Assembly: GCA_017623215.1 (NCBI GenBank)
Contig: JAGAPO010000092.1
Span: 1 to 51,918 of the forward strand
Direction of reading: 5' to 3'
DNA: 51,918 nucleotides
Origin: Lachnospiraceae bacterium
Lineage (GTDB): Bacteria; Bacillota; Clostridia; Lachnospirales; Lachnospiraceae
The notes under the pieces are model-generated. The model had not been told where the DNA came from and searched no databases. It saw nothing but the letters and a program-made list of their open reading frames with translations. Positions 42,793 to 51,733 of this stretch are shown piece after piece. Position 1 is the first letter of the stretch. The number at the start of each line of letters is the position of its first letter. Both the position numbers and the translations under genes were made by a program.

Positions 42793-45234
42793 ATGGATAT
42801 TTTAAAGCAGCTTAAGGATGAACTTGGAATACGATACGAGCAGGCAGAAGCCGCGGTAAAGCTGATTGATGAGGGCAATACCATCCCCTTCATCGCAAGA
42901 TACCGTAAGGAGGTTACCGGCTCGTTGAACGACGAGGTACTTCGTAATCTGAATGACCGCCTGGTATATCTGCGCAATCTGGAAGAGCGCAAGAATCAGG
43001 TAATTGCGAGTATAGAGGAGCAGGGAAAGCTGACGGAAGAATTAAAAGAGGCGATTCTTGCGGCCCAGACGCTGGTAGTCGTTGAGGATCTTTACCGCCC
43101 GTACCGCCCGAAGAGAAGGACGAGGGCAACTATCGCAAAGGAAAAGGGTCTTGAACCATTAGCTCAGCTGGTGCTTGCGCAGGAGACGAAGGAAGATGTT
43201 CTCCTTGCGGCTGCGCAGTACGTATCCGAGGAGAAAGAGGTAGGGACGGCGGAAGAAGCAGTTGCCGGCGCGCTTGATATCATTGCGGAGGAAATCTCCG
43301 ATACGGCAGAATATCGTATTTATATTAGAAGAATTACGGCAGAGGAAGGCCTGATTACGGCATCCGCGAAGGATGAGAAGCAGGAATCCGTCTATGAGAT
43401 GTATTATAATTTTTCGGAGAAGATCAGCACAATTGCCGGGCACCGGGTACTTGCGCTGAACCGCGGTGAGAACGATAAGATTCTGACCGTGCGGATTGAG
43501 GCGCCGAAGGACAAGGTATTATATTATCTTGAGAAGCAGGTAATTACGAAGGACAATCCGAATACCAATGAATTGCTGAAAAAGACCATTGAAGACGCGT
43601 ATGACAGACTGATCGCTCCGGCGATTGAGCGTGAGATTCGAAGCGACCTTACCGAGAAGGCGGAGGACGGCGCAATTCATGTATTTGGCAAGAACCTGAC
43701 GCAGCTTCTGATGCAGCCTCCGATTGCCGGACAGGTGGTGCTTGGATGGGATCCCGCGTTTCGTACGGGCTGTAAGCTTGCGGTCGTGGACAGCACCGGA
43801 AAGGTGCTCGATACGGTAGTTATCTACCCGACCGCACCGCAGTTCAAGGTGGCCGAGGCCAAGAAGACGTTAAAGGCTCTGATTAAAAAATATCACATCA
43901 CCCTGATCTCGGTCGGCAACGGCACCGCGTCCCGTGAATCCGAGCAGGTGATCGTGGAGCTGTTAAAGGAAATCGACGATAAGGTTCAGTATGTCATCGT
44001 TAACGAAGCGGGCGCATCGGTCTACTCGGCGAGCAAGCTTGCGACCGAGGAATTCCCGAACTTTGACGTGGGACAGAGAAGCGCGGCATCGATTGCGAGA
44101 CGCCTTCAGGATCCGCTTGCCGAGCTGGTTAAGATTGATCCCAAGTCCATCGGTGTCGGCCAATACCAGCACGATATGAACCAGAAGAAGCTTGGCGAGG
44201 CGTTAAACGGCGTCGTGGAGGACTGCGTGAATAAGGTCGGCGTGGATCTGAACACGGCCTCCGCATCCCTGCTTGAATATGTATCCGGTATCAGCAAAAC
44301 AGTTGCGAAGAATATCGTAACCTATCGTGAGGAGAACGGGCGCTTCACCAACCGTTCCATGCTTTTAAAGGTGCCGAAGCTCGGACCGAAAGCTTACGAA
44401 CAGTGCGCGGGCTTCTTACGAATTACGGACGGCGACAACCCGCTCGATTCCACGGGCGTGCATCCGGAATCCTACGAGGCAGCCGGAAAGTTGCTGGAGA
44501 AGCTTGGCTTCACACCGGCCGATCTGAGAAAGGTACAGGCCGAGGCAGCAAAGGAAGAGGCAAAGCTGGAGAGCGAAGCGAAGCAGAAGGCGGACAGGCT
44601 GGATCAAAAATCCTCCGCCAAGAAGAAGGGCGTTCAGGTAAAGAATACCGGAACCGCGATGGCACAAGCACTTGCGGCGGCAATGGGAGCGGCAGCTGCA
44701 GAGGAACCCGCGGAACGCGGCGGCAAGGCGGCACGCGCGGACAGGCAGACCGCAGGCGGAACCGGCCTGAAGAACGGCGGGAATTCGAAGGAAGCCTCTG
44801 CGGCGCAGGGAACTTCCCAGGCATCCGGCAAAAGCATCTCTGCCCTTGAAAAGATGGTACCCGACAAGAAAAAAATGGCCGAGGAGCTTGGGATCGGTGA
44901 GATCACTCTGACCGATATTATGAAGGAATTAAGCAAACCGGGCCGCGACCCCAGAGAAGAGATGCCAAAGCCCATCTTAAGAACCGACGTCCTTGAGATG
45001 AAGGATCTGAAAGAGGGAATGATTCTAAAAGGAACCGTCCGCAATGTAATTGACTTCGGTGCGTTCGTGGATATCGGCGTGCATCAGGACGGTCTCGTGC
45101 ATATTTCGCAGCTTTCGAAGAAGAAATATGTAAAGCATCCGTTGGATGTTGTCAGTGTCGGAGACATTGTAGAGGTTAAGGTTATGAGCGTGGATCCGGC
45201 GAAGAAAAGGATTCAGCTTACGATGATACTGTAA
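42793..45234 (+). CDS. tex: Tex family RNA-binding transcription accessory protein
   Basis: 813 residues. N-terminal helical Tex domain (AVKLIDEGNTIPFIARYRKE; VVEDLYRPYRPKRRTRATIA), YqgF/RNase H-like domain (VVLGWDPAFRTGCKLAVVD; VGNGTASRESEQ), helix-hairpin-helix (DLNTASASLLEYVSGI; LLKVPKLGPKAYEQCAGF) and a C-terminal S1 domain (LKGTVRNVIDFGAFVDIGVH to RIQLTMIL). Usual Tex is about 720 residues; here an Ala/Lys/Glu/Gly-rich insert of about 100 residues (roughly 582-690) separates HhH from S1. It binds RNA and affects transcription and gene expression. Start 42793 is preferred to 42784, which is too close to the AGAAAGGA site. Confidence 0.95.
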   Translation: MDILKQLKDELGIRYEQAEAAVKLIDEGNTIPFIARYRKEVTGSLNDEVLRNLNDRLVYLRNLEERKNQVIASIEEQGKLTEELKEAILAAQTLVVVEDLYRPYRPKRRTRATIAKEKGLEPLAQLVLAQETKEDVLLAAAQYVSEEKEVGTAEEAVAGALDIIAEEISDTAEYRIYIRRITAEEGLITASAKDEKQESVYEMYYNFSEKISTIAGHRVLALNRGENDKILTVRIEAPKDKVLYYLEKQVITKDNPNTNELLKKTIEDAYDRLIAPAIEREIRSDLTEKAEDGAIHVFGKNLTQLLMQPPIAGQVVLGWDPAFRTGCKLAVVDSTGKVLDTVVIYPTAPQFKVAEAKKTLKALIKKYHITLISVGNGTASRESEQVIVELLKEIDDKVQYVIVNEAGASVYSASKLATEEFPNFDVGQRSAASIARRLQDPLAELVKIDPKSIGVGQYQHDMNQKKLGEALNGVVEDCVNKVGVDLNTASASLLEYVSGISKTVAKNIVTYREENGRFTNRSMLLKVPKLGPKAYEQCAGFLRITDGDNPLDSTGVHPESYEAAGKLLEKLGFTPADLRKVQAEAAKEEAKLESEAKQKADRLDQKSSAKKKGVQVKNTGTAMAQALAAAMGAAAAEEPAERGGKAARADRQTAGGTGLKNGGNSKEASAAQGTSQASGKSISALEKMVPDKKKMAEELGIGEITLTDIMKELSKPGRDPREEMPKPILRTDVLEMKDLKEGMILKGTVRNVIDFGAFVDIGVHQDGLVHISQLSKKKYVKHPLDVVSVGDIVEVKVMSVDPAKKRIQLTMIL

Positions 45235-45333
45235 GAAAGGTTCCAGGGGCGGCACCGCTGCGTGGCTGGTATCGCTGGAGACAGGGATGCAAGACTGCGG
45301 GGGGGCTGTCCGAGGAACGGAAAGGATATGCAG

Positions 45334-45816
45334 ATGGGGAATGATATCAGGCTTGAAGTGAAGATAAAGGTAGTGGATATGTATCGCTTTTTGCTCTATA
45401 ACGCCTATCATGGATTCTCGGCCCTTCCCGGACTGATTATCAGCGCGGGAGCGCTGGCACTCCTGATCGGAGGATTTGCGGACAGCGCGTTCGCAAAAGC
45501 GATGCTGATTATCCTGGTTGCGCTGTTCACGGTTGTGAATCCTCTTCAGCTGTATTTTAAGGCGGCCAGGCAGGTAGTGATGACGCCGGCATTTAAGAAG
45601 CCCTTGAATTATGAGCTGAACGACGAAGGCGTGACGGTCAGTCAGGATCAGGAGGAGGTTACGGTAAAGTGGGAGGATTTCCATAAGGCCGTGTATAAGA
45701 AGCATGCGATTTATCTGTATACCTCTGCTGTATATGCCAACATCCTTCCAAGGGAGTCCTGCGGGGATGCATGGGAGAATGTGACGCTGCTTATAAAGGA
45801 AAAGATAAAGGATTGA
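45334..45816 (+). CDS. YcxB-like membrane protein
   Basis: 160 residues. Two adjacent hydrophobic helices near residues 28-70 (ALPGLIISAGALALLIGGF; AMLIILVALFTVV) are followed by a soluble C-terminal domain (FKKPLNYELNDEGVTVSQDQEEVTVKWEDFHKAVYKK, split in two strands, and IYLYTSAVYANILPRE) that fits the YcxB-like C-terminal domain. Function unknown. Start 45334 gives a proper distance to GAAAGGA; an ATG two codons earlier is possible. tsaE starts 6 bases after its stop. Confidence 0.72.
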   Translation: MGNDIRLEVKIKVVDMYRFLLYNAYHGFSALPGLIISAGALALLIGGFADSAFAKAMLIILVALFTVVNPLQLYFKAARQVVMTPAFKKPLNYELNDEGVTVSQDQEEVTVKWEDFHKAVYKKHAIYLYTSAVYANILPRESCGDAWENVTLLIKEKIKD

Positions 45817-45822
45817 TAGCGT

Positions 45823-46248
45823 ATGATAATAGAGACATTTGATGCAAAAGAGACCTATGCGTTGGGAAAACGTCTGGGGGAAGAGGCGAAGCCGGGAAGC
45901 GTCTATTGCCTGCTCGGCGATCTTGGAACCGGCAAGACAGTATTTACGCAGGGATTTGCGGCAGGGCTTGGAGTGGAAGGGCCGGTAAGCAGTCCAACCT
46001 TTACAATTGTGCAGGAATATAAAGGAAGCCGTATGCCGTTCGCACATTTCGACGTGTACCGGATTGAAGAAGTTGAGGAGATGGAGGAGATCGGGTACGA
46101 GGATTATTTCTATGGAGACGGAGTCTGCCTGATTGAATGGGCGAACCTGATTACCGAGATACTTCCGGAGCACCGCACAGTCATTACGATTGAAAAGGAC
46201 CTGGAAAAAGGCTTTGATTACCGGAGAATCCGGATTGAGAAAGTGTGA
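45823..46248 (+). CDS. tsaE: tRNA t6A37 biosynthesis ATPase TsaE
   Basis: 141 residues. Walker A in CLLGDLGTGKTVFTQGFA, switch SSPTFTIVQEY, and FAHFDVYRIEEVEEMEEIGYEDYF, the TsaE signature, followed by CLIEWANL. It works with TsaB and TsaD to place N6-threonylcarbamoyl on A37 of tRNAs reading ANN codons. tsaB, rimI and, 2.6 kb on, tsaD follow in the same direction. Confidence 0.96.
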   Translation: MIIETFDAKETYALGKRLGEEAKPGSVYCLLGDLGTGKTVFTQGFAAGLGVEGPVSSPTFTIVQEYKGSRMPFAHFDVYRIEEVEEMEEIGYEDYFYGDGVCLIEWANLITEILPEHRTVITIEKDLEKGFDYRRIRIEKV

Positions 46249-46289
46249 TCCGGAACACGAAGTTCCGGGAGATAGAAATGGAGACAAAT

Positions 46290-47024
46290 ATGAAGATACT
46301 TGCAATTGACAGCTCAGGACTGGTTGCGTCCGCGGCCATTCTGACAGAAGAGAATCTGATTGCGGAATATACGGTGAATTATAAGAAGACGCATTCCCAG
46401 ACACTGCTCCCTATGATTGATGAAATCGTGCGGATGGCAGAGGTTGATTTAAAGGAGATCGATGCGATTGCGCTGGCGGAGGGTCCGGGATCCTTTACCG
46501 GACTCAGAATCGGTTCCTCAACCGCAAAAGGACTTGGACTTGCGCTTGGAAAGCCGATTATCGGAGTTTCAACGCTAAAAGCGCTCGCGTATAATCTGTT
46601 CGGGACCGACAGCCTCATCTGCCCGATGATGGATGCGAGGAGAGGGCAGGTCTATACCGGATTATATTCGTTCGAAGAAGGTAAGATGGTTACGCTGATC
46701 GATCAGACCGTGATATCCGCGGAGCAGATGATTGAGACGGCATGCCGCTTCGAAAAGCCCGTGATCTATCTGGGCGACGGAGTACCGGTCTATCGCGGTT
46801 TACTCGAAGAAAAGACAACGGTGCCCTATACATTTGCGCCCGCACATGTCTCAAAACAGCGCGCCGGTGCGGTCGGAGCGCTTGCGTTCGAATATTATAA
46901 GCAGGGAAAGGTGCAGACCGCAGCAGAGCACGCGCCGGTCTATTTAAGGCTGTCCCAGGCGGAACGGGAGCTGATGGAGAAGCAGGCCGCCCAGCCGCAG
47001 GCAGCGGAGGGAGCAAAGAACTGA
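46290..47024 (+). CDS. tsaB: tRNA t6A37 biosynthesis protein TsaB
   Basis: 244 residues. ASKHA-fold protein: KILAIDSSGLVASAAIL at the start, YKKTHSQTLLPMIDEI, IALAEGPGSFTGLRIGSSTAKGL, and CPMMDARRGQVYTGLY. It dimerises with TsaD as scaffold in the t6A complex. Two starts have good ribosome binding sites, 46278 and 46290; the family N-terminus favours 46290. rimI begins one base after its stop. Confidence 0.95.
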   Translation: MKILAIDSSGLVASAAILTEENLIAEYTVNYKKTHSQTLLPMIDEIVRMAEVDLKEIDAIALAEGPGSFTGLRIGSSTAKGLGLALGKPIIGVSTLKALAYNLFGTDSLICPMMDARRGQVYTGLYSFEEGKMVTLIDQTVISAEQMIETACRFEKPVIYLGDGVPVYRGLLEEKTTVPYTFAPAHVSKQRAGAVGALAFEYYKQGKVQTAAEHAPVYLRLSQAERELMEKQAAQPQAAEGAKN

Positions 47025-47025
47025 T

Positions 47026-47460
47026 ATGCGTACGATCCGAAGAATGACGGAGTCAGACCTCGACCAGGTCTGCGCGATTGAACAGGCAACATTTTCCGAT
47101 CCGTGGAGCCGCGCGTCCTTTGCCAAGGCAATTACAGAACCGACGGATATCTACCTTGTCTGTGACGTGAATGGAGAGATTGCCGGATACTGCGGGCTCT
47201 GGGGCGTCGCCGGAGAAGGGCAGATTACCAATGTCGCGGTAAAAGATACGTTCCGGAGACAGGGGATCGGAGAGGAGATGCTCACCCGGCTGCTTGCCGA
47301 GGGACGGGAGAAGGATCTGAACGCATACACGCTTGAGGTACGGGTATCGAACGAAAGCGCGATAAGGCTGTATCACCGGCTCGGATTTGCGGATGCGGGG
47401 ATACGAAAGCGTTTTTATACGCATCCGACGGAGGATGCGTTGATTATGTGGATAGTGTGA
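47026..47460 (+). CDS. rimI: Ribosomal protein S18-alanine N-acetyltransferase
   Basis: 144 residues, a GNAT protein. Start RTIRRMTESDLDQVCAIEQ, motif A ITNVAVKDTFRRQGIGEEML, and LEVRVSNESAIRLYHRLGF, the RimI/RimJ pattern. It acetylates the N-terminal Ala of ribosomal protein S18. Its position after tsaB is common in Firmicutes. Its stop codon lies in the first arm of the structured region that follows. Confidence 0.93.
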   Translation: MRTIRRMTESDLDQVCAIEQATFSDPWSRASFAKAITEPTDIYLVCDVNGEIAGYCGLWGVAGEGQITNVAVKDTFRRQGIGEEMLTRLLAEGREKDLNAYTLEVRVSNESAIRLYHRLGFADAGIRKRFYTHPTEDALIMWIV

Positions 47461-47558
47461 GAAATTGCACGGATGTGCGACTTCTCACACACAGATTTGT
47501 GCCGAGAACGTCACAAATCTCCATTCCTCGAACCAAAAACGTTCTCGGAATGGAGATT
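47455..47558 (+). promoter_or_regulatory. Interleaved perfect stems after rimI (possible pseudoknot or RNA switch)
   Basis: Four perfect arm pairs: 47455-47463 with 47482-47490 (9 bp; inner GCAC/GTGC); 47493-47501 with 47512-47520 (9 bp); 47502-47511 with 47539-47548 (10 bp); 47516-47527 with 47547-47558 (12 bp). The second stem has the left arm of the third as its whole loop, and its right arm overlaps the left arm of the fourth, so alternatives are mutually exclusive or form a pseudoknot. No T-run follows. Confidence 0.6.
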
Positions 47559-47648
47559 AGCATGAAAAGACGCCCCAGCAATTCCCTCTATAATTTTGTC
47601 GTTTTACCTTTTATAATGGGGTTATGAGACGAATTAGGAGGGTATAGA

Positions 47649-47879
47649 ATGGAAAAGCAGAAAAGAATACATGTAGTCTGCAATATGTGTGGGCGAGAAT
47701 TGAAGATAGAGAACGGTCTTTTGAAAGAGGACGCGTTTGAGGCTGCCAAGGAATGGGGATACTTCTCAGGCAAGGATCTGGAGCTTCACCGATTTACGAT
47801 CTGTGAGAAATGCTACGATAAGTGGACGAGTTCGTTCCTGATTCCGATGGAAAGGCAGGCGAAGAAAGAGGTAATGTAG
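47649..47879 (+). CDS. Small Cys4 putative zinc-binding protein
   Basis: 76 residues. Two CxxC pairs (VCNMCGREL near 11-16 and ICEKCYDKW near 52-58) look like one zinc ribbon. No membrane segment. I do not recognise a named family; such small proteins occur in Clostridia. GGAGGG ribosome binding site at 47637-47642. A TATAAT lies at 47612-47617 without a clear -35. rnz starts at the base after its stop, so the two are co-translated. Confidence 0.8.
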   Translation: MEKQKRIHVVCNMCGRELKIENGLLKEDAFEAAKEWGYFSGKDLELHRFTICEKCYDKWTSSFLIPMERQAKKEVM

Positions 47880-48794
47880 ATGTTGGATGTATGTTTGCTT
47901 GGAACAAGCGGAATGATGCCGCTGCCCGGCAGGTGGCTGACCGCGCTGATGACGCGGTTTAACGGCAGCAGCCTGCTGATCGACTGCGGCGAGGGGACTC
48001 AGGTGGCTATCCGGGAGAAAGGATGGAGCTTTCATTCGATTGATATTATTTGTTTTACCCACTATCACGGAGATCATATCAGCGGTCTGCCGGGACTTTT
48101 GCTGTCCATGGGAAATGCGGACAGAACCGAGCCGGTCGTGCTGATTGGCCCGAAGGGGCTGGAACGCGTGGTAAATGCGCTGCGGGTCATTGCGCCGGAG
48201 CTGCCGTTTGAGCTGCAGTTCATTGAGATTAACGGACCGGAAGAGGTATTTGAGATTAATGGCTACGAGATTACAGCGTTCCGCGTGAATCACAACGTGC
48301 TCTGCTACGGGTACTCCCTGCGAATCCGACGGGGAGGACGATTCTTCATGGAGAAAGCGGTGGAGAACGATGTGCCGAAAGCTGCATGGAACCGTCTGCA
48401 AAAGGGAGAATTTGTAACGATAGATGACAGAACCTATACGCCGGATATGGTGCTGGGGCCGGAACGTAAGGGGATTAAGCTCACATATTGTACGGATTCC
48501 AGACCGACGGCTTCGATTGCGGGCCACGCACAGGACGCGGATTTGTTCATTTGTGAGGGAATGTACGGCGAAAAGGAGAAGGACAGCAAGGCAATTGAGC
48601 ATAAACATATGACATTTGCAGAGGCGGCAAGGCTGGCAAAGGAAGCACAGGCGGCAGAACTGTGGCTGACGCATTACAGCCCGTCATTAACGCGCCCGGA
48701 GGAATATCTGGGAGAAGTCAGAAAGATTTTTTCAAATACAAAGGCCGGCAAAGACGGAAAGAGTCTGACGCTGGATTTTGATAAGAACGAATAG
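47880..48794 (+). CDS. rnz: Ribonuclease Z
   Basis: 304 residues of the metallo-beta-lactamase fold. The start is [20 protein letters not shown], the zinc motif is [15 protein letters not shown], and later ligands are in [21 protein letters not shown] and [21 protein letters not shown] is the HST-like region. It removes 3' trailers from tRNA precursors without encoded CCA; the tRNA genes in this window indeed lack encoded CCA. The gene abuts the small Cys4 gene and precedes tsaD. Confidence 0.94.
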   Translation: MLDVCLLGTSGMMPLPGRWLTALMTRFNGSSLLIDCGEGTQVAIREKGWSFHSIDIICFTHYHGDHISGLPGLLLSMGNADRTEPVVLIGPKGLERVVNALRVIAPELPFELQFIEINGPEEVFEINGYEITAFRVNHNVLCYGYSLRIRRGGRFFMEKAVENDVPKAAWNRLQKGEFVTIDDRTYTPDMVLGPERKGIKLTYCTDSRPTASIAGHAQDADLFICEGMYGEKEKDSKAIEHKHMTFAEAARLAKEAQAAELWLTHYSPSLTRPEEYLGEVRKIFSNTKAGKDGKSLTLDFDKNE

Positions 48795-48894
48795 CAGAGA
48801 ACCGGGGCGGCAAAAGCTGCGCCGGAGCCTTTTACGTTCGTGGAATTTGTTCCCGGCGGCTGGGCCGCGGGGTTGGAAAGGAATGAGTGTTCAC

Positions 48895-49932
48895 ATGGAA
48901 GCTGCAAAGAATGAAAAAGATGTCTATATCCTGGCGATTGAGTCCTCCTGCGATGAGACTGCCGCGGCGGTTGTAAAGAACGGCAGAGAGGTTCTTTCCA
49001 ATGCAATCTCGTCACAGATTGCGCTGCATACGCTGTACGGAGGTGTGGTCCCGGAGATTGCATCAAGAAAGCATATTGAGAAGATCAATCAGGTAATCGA
49101 AGAAGCGCTGCAGACGGCCGGAATGACGCTGCAGGAGATGGACGCAATCGGAGTTACCTACGGACCCGGCCTTGTGGGGGCGCTGCTGGTCGGCGTTGCT
49201 GAGGCAAAAGCAATTGCGTACGCAGCAGGACTTCCGCTCGTTGGCGTGCATCATATTGAGGGGCATGTATCGGCAAATTATATTGAAGATAGGACCTGGG
49301 AGCCGCCGTTCTTATGTCTGATCGTATCGGGAGGGCATACCCATCTGGTATTGGTAAAAGAATACGGTTCCTACGAGATCATCGGAAGAACCCATGATGA
49401 CGCGGCAGGGGAGTCTTTTGACAAGGTTGCGCGTGCAATCGGGCTTGGGTATCCTGGCGGCCCTAAGATTGACAAGCTGGCGAAGGAAGGCAATAAGCAT
49501 GCGATTGCATTTCCGAGGGCGCACATTGAGGGAGCACCGTATGATTTCAGCTTCAGCGGCGTCAAGAGTGCTGTGCTGAACTATGTGAATTCCTGCGAAA
49601 TGAAACAGGAGGAGATCAATCGGGCCGATGTTGCGGCTTCGTTCCAGGAGGCGGTAGTAGATGTGCTGGTCTCCAGAACAGTAGCGGCTGCCAAAGAATA
49701 CGGGATGAAGCGGGTTGCAATGGCAGGCGGTGTTGCGGCTAATTCTGCGCTGCGCGCTGCGATGAAGGAAGCATGTGAAAAGGCGGGTTTAAGCCTGATG
49801 TATCCTTCGCCGATATACTGCACGGATAACGCGGCCATGATTGGCGCCGCGGCGTACTATGAATATAAGAAGGGAGTCAGACACGGACTGGATCTGAACG
49901 CGGTTCCGAATCTGATGATTGGACAACGATAA
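48895..49932 (+). CDS. tsaD: tRNA t6A37 threonylcarbamoyltransferase TsaD
   Basis: 345 residues. ASKHA-fold enzyme: [53 protein letters not shown], the metal-binding [35 protein letters not shown] and [12 protein letters not shown]. It transfers the threonylcarbamoyl group to A37. The open frame extends upstream, but the domain starts here; ATG 48883 is an alternative closer to GGAAAGG. The last base of the stop is the first of ispD. Confidence 0.96.
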   Translation: MEAAKNEKDVYILAIESSCDETAAAVVKNGREVLSNAISSQIALHTLYGGVVPEIASRKHIEKINQVIEEALQTAGMTLQEMDAIGVTYGPGLVGALLVGVAEAKAIAYAAGLPLVGVHHIEGHVSANYIEDRTWEPPFLCLIVSGGHTHLVLVKEYGSYEIIGRTHDDAAGESFDKVARAIGLGYPGGPKIDKLAKEGNKHAIAFPRAHIEGAPYDFSFSGVKSAVLNYVNSCEMKQEEINRADVAASFQEAVVDVLVSRTVAAAKEYGMKRVAMAGGVAANSALRAAMKEACEKAGLSLMYPSPIYCTDNAAMIGAAAYYEYKKGVRHGLDLNAVPNLMIGQR

Positions 49933-50639
49933 TGAGCAAAACAGCAGCAATTGTGCTCGCGGGAGGACGCGGCACCAGAATGAAGTCGAATGTTCCGAAG
50001 CAGTATATGCTGCTCGCGGGAAATCCTGTGCTGTATTATTCGCTGAAAGCCTTTGAAGAAAGCTCGGTGGACGAGATCGTCCTGGTAACAGGGGAGGGTG
50101 AGGAAGAATATTGCCGAACGCATATTGTGGAAGCATTCGGAATCAGCAAGGTAACAAAGATAGTGAAGGGCGGAAAGGAACGATACCATTCCGTCTATCA
50201 GGGCTTGTTAAATCTGGATGAGGATACGGAACTGGTTCTGATTCATGATGGAGCAAGACCGCTCATTACGCCCGATATGATTGAGGAGACAATTACACAG
50301 ACCAGATTGTATGGAGCCTGTGTTGTTGGAGTTCCGACAAAAGACACGGTGAAGCTGATCGGAGAGGACGGTTTTGTGGAGACGACTCCTGACAGAAGCA
50401 GAGTATGGATCGTACAGACACCGCAATCCTTCTATTATAAGCTGATCCGGACTGCGTATGATAAACTCTTTGAGACTCCGGTTCAGGGTATTACAGATGA
50501 TGCAATGGTACTGGAACGGATGGGCGATCACCCGATTCGTATGGTGGAGGGAAGCTATATGAACATTAAGATCACGACGCCGGAGGATATTCAGGCTGCG
50601 GAAGGCTTTCTGGAACACGAAAAGGAGTTACAAAAATGA
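49932..50639 (+). CDS. ispD: 2-C-methyl-D-erythritol 4-phosphate cytidylyltransferase
   Basis: 235 residues. CTP-binding loop AIVLAGGRGTRMKSNVPKQ, VKGGKERYHSVYQGL, HDGARPLITPDMI, then VPTKDTVK and QTPQSFYY, and MVEGSYMNIKITTPEDI at the end, all typical of IspD. It makes CDP-methylerythritol in the MEP isoprenoid pathway. Its start overlaps the tsaD stop by one base (TAATG) and its stop overlaps the next start by four bases. Confidence 0.95.
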   Translation: MSKTAAIVLAGGRGTRMKSNVPKQYMLLAGNPVLYYSLKAFEESSVDEIVLVTGEGEEEYCRTHIVEAFGISKVTKIVKGGKERYHSVYQGLLNLDEDTELVLIHDGARPLITPDMIEETITQTRLYGACVVGVPTKDTVKLIGEDGFVETTPDRSRVWIVQTPQSFYYKLIRTAYDKLFETPVQGITDDAMVLERMGDHPIRMVEGSYMNIKITTPEDIQAAEGFLEHEKELQK

Positions 50640-51178
50640 GGCTATTTATAGCAGTTGATTTCGAGGAAGAGATTAAGCAGTATATCCTTTCCGTACAAAA
50701 GCAGCTCAAAGCGATCGCAAAGAAGGGGAATTTTACACGCCCGGAAAATTTTCATCTCACCCTAATCTTCCTCGGGGAGGTCAGTCAAAGCGAGCTTCCA
50801 TCCGTTCTGCGGGCCGTTGACAGCGTGGAGCAGGACGCGGAGGAATTTCTGATTGACGGAATCGGACGCTTTCCGCGTGATGGCGGAGACATCTGGTGGC
50901 TTGGCGTGAAAGACTATAAAGGCATCGCACAGATCCAAAGTTTTCTGTCGAGAAAGCTATGCGCCGCCGGCTTTTCAATCGAAAGCAGGGCATTTCGGCC
51001 GCATCTGACGCTGGCACGGGAATGCATCGTAAGCAAGGAAGCCGCCTTACCGGCCTATGAATCGAAGCGGGTGAAAGCAGAGAGAATCAGTGTCATGAAA
51101 TCCGAGCGGATAGCCGGCAAGCTCGTATACACAGAGCTTTATGCGAAAACCTTAAGACGAACGGAAAAAGAAAAATAA
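50636..51178 (+). CDS. thpR: RNA 2',3'-cyclic phosphodiesterase (ThpR/LigT)
   Basis: 180 residues of the 2H phosphoesterase family. RLFIAVDFEEEIK at the start and two HxTx motifs, HLTLIFLG (about 41-44) and HLTLAREC (about 122-125), which hold the two catalytic His. It opens 2',3'-cyclic ends of RNA, and was first described as a tRNA 2'-5' ligase. It overlaps ispD by ATGA, closing the rnz-tsaD-ispD-thpR unit. Confidence 0.93.
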   Translation: MRLFIAVDFEEEIKQYILSVQKQLKAIAKKGNFTRPENFHLTLIFLGEVSQSELPSVLRAVDSVEQDAEEFLIDGIGRFPRDGGDIWWLGVKDYKGIAQIQSFLSRKLCAAGFSIESRAFRPHLTLARECIVSKEAALPAYESKRVKAERISVMKSERIAGKLVYTELYAKTLRRTEKEK

Positions 51179-51195
51179 AAAAATGAAAAAAATGC

Positions 51196-51224
51196 TTGAC
51201 ATAATTTTAAACGTATGTTAATAT
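51196..51224 (+). promoter_or_regulatory. Promoter of the tRNA-Ser genes
   Basis: TTGACA (51196-51201), 17-nt spacer, TAATAT (51219-51224), 16 nt before the first tRNA-Ser. Confidence 0.8.
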
Positions 51225-51239
51225 ATACAAGCATCGTTC

Positions 51240-51325
51240 GGAGAGTTGCCCGAGTGGTTTAAGGGGCCGGTCTTGAAAACCGGTGATTCCGAAAGGGACC
51301 GTGGGTTCGAATCCCACATTCTCCG
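51240..51325 (+). tRNA. tRNA-Ser (anticodon TGA)
   Basis: 86-nt class II tRNA. Acceptor GGAGAGT pairs with ATTCTCC (51318-51324), discriminator G. Anticodon loop CTTGAAA gives TGA. A variable arm (GTGATTCCGAAAGGGACC region) and T arm GTGGGTTCGAATCCCAC follow. No CCA encoded. Confidence 0.95.
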
Positions 51326-51386
51326 CTTTCCGTAATCACCGCACGGTGTGGGAAAACTATATAAGCAATTTACAGGTAAGACATTT

Positions 51387-51475
51387 GGAGAAATACCCAA
51401 GCGGCTGAAGGGGCTCCCCTGGAAAGGGAGTAGGTCGTTAATAGCGGCGCGAGGGTTCAAATCCCTCTTTCTCCG
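51387..51475 (+). tRNA. tRNA-Ser (anticodon GGA)
   Basis: 89-nt class II tRNA. Acceptor GGAGAAA pairs with TTTCTCC (51468-51474), discriminator G. Anticodon loop CTGGAAA gives GGA. Long variable arm (TAGGTCGTTAATAGCGGCGC) and T arm AGGGTTCAAATCCCT. It lies 61 bases after the first tRNA-Ser. Confidence 0.95.
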
Positions 51476-51604
51476 TCGGTTTTTAGTTTTGTGTTAGATA
51501 TAATACAAGGATAGAAGTCGAAAGCAGCAGTCCGGGTAACCTGACTGCTAAATTATTTGCAAGAAATAAGTTGAATGAATTGTTTGAATAATTCAAAAAA
51601 CTTC

Positions 51605-51633
51605 TTGACAAATCAAAAATACAGTGCTATACT
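51605..51633 (+). promoter_or_regulatory. rRNA operon promoter P1
   Basis: TTGACA (51605-51610), 17-nt spacer, TATACT (51628-51633), with an A/T-rich upstream region that could serve as UP element. Confidence 0.85.
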
Positions 51634-51704
51634 GTACAAGCTGTCAAAAGCCTTTCCAAAGTAAGAGGGTTCAAAAGGAACTTCAAAAAACTTGAAAAAA
51701 GCGC

Positions 51705-51733
51705 TTGACAAACAAAAAACAGTGTGATAAAAT
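51705..51733 (+). promoter_or_regulatory. rRNA operon promoter P2
   Basis: TTGACA (51705-51710), 17-nt spacer, TAAAAT (51728-51733), exactly 100 bases downstream of P1 and preceded by a similar CTTCAAAAAACTT block. Confidence 0.85.

Noticed and set aside
45025..46404. Long minus-strand open frame opposite tex, the YcxB-like gene and tsaE
   Set aside because: It crosses three clear plus-strand genes and shows no domain.
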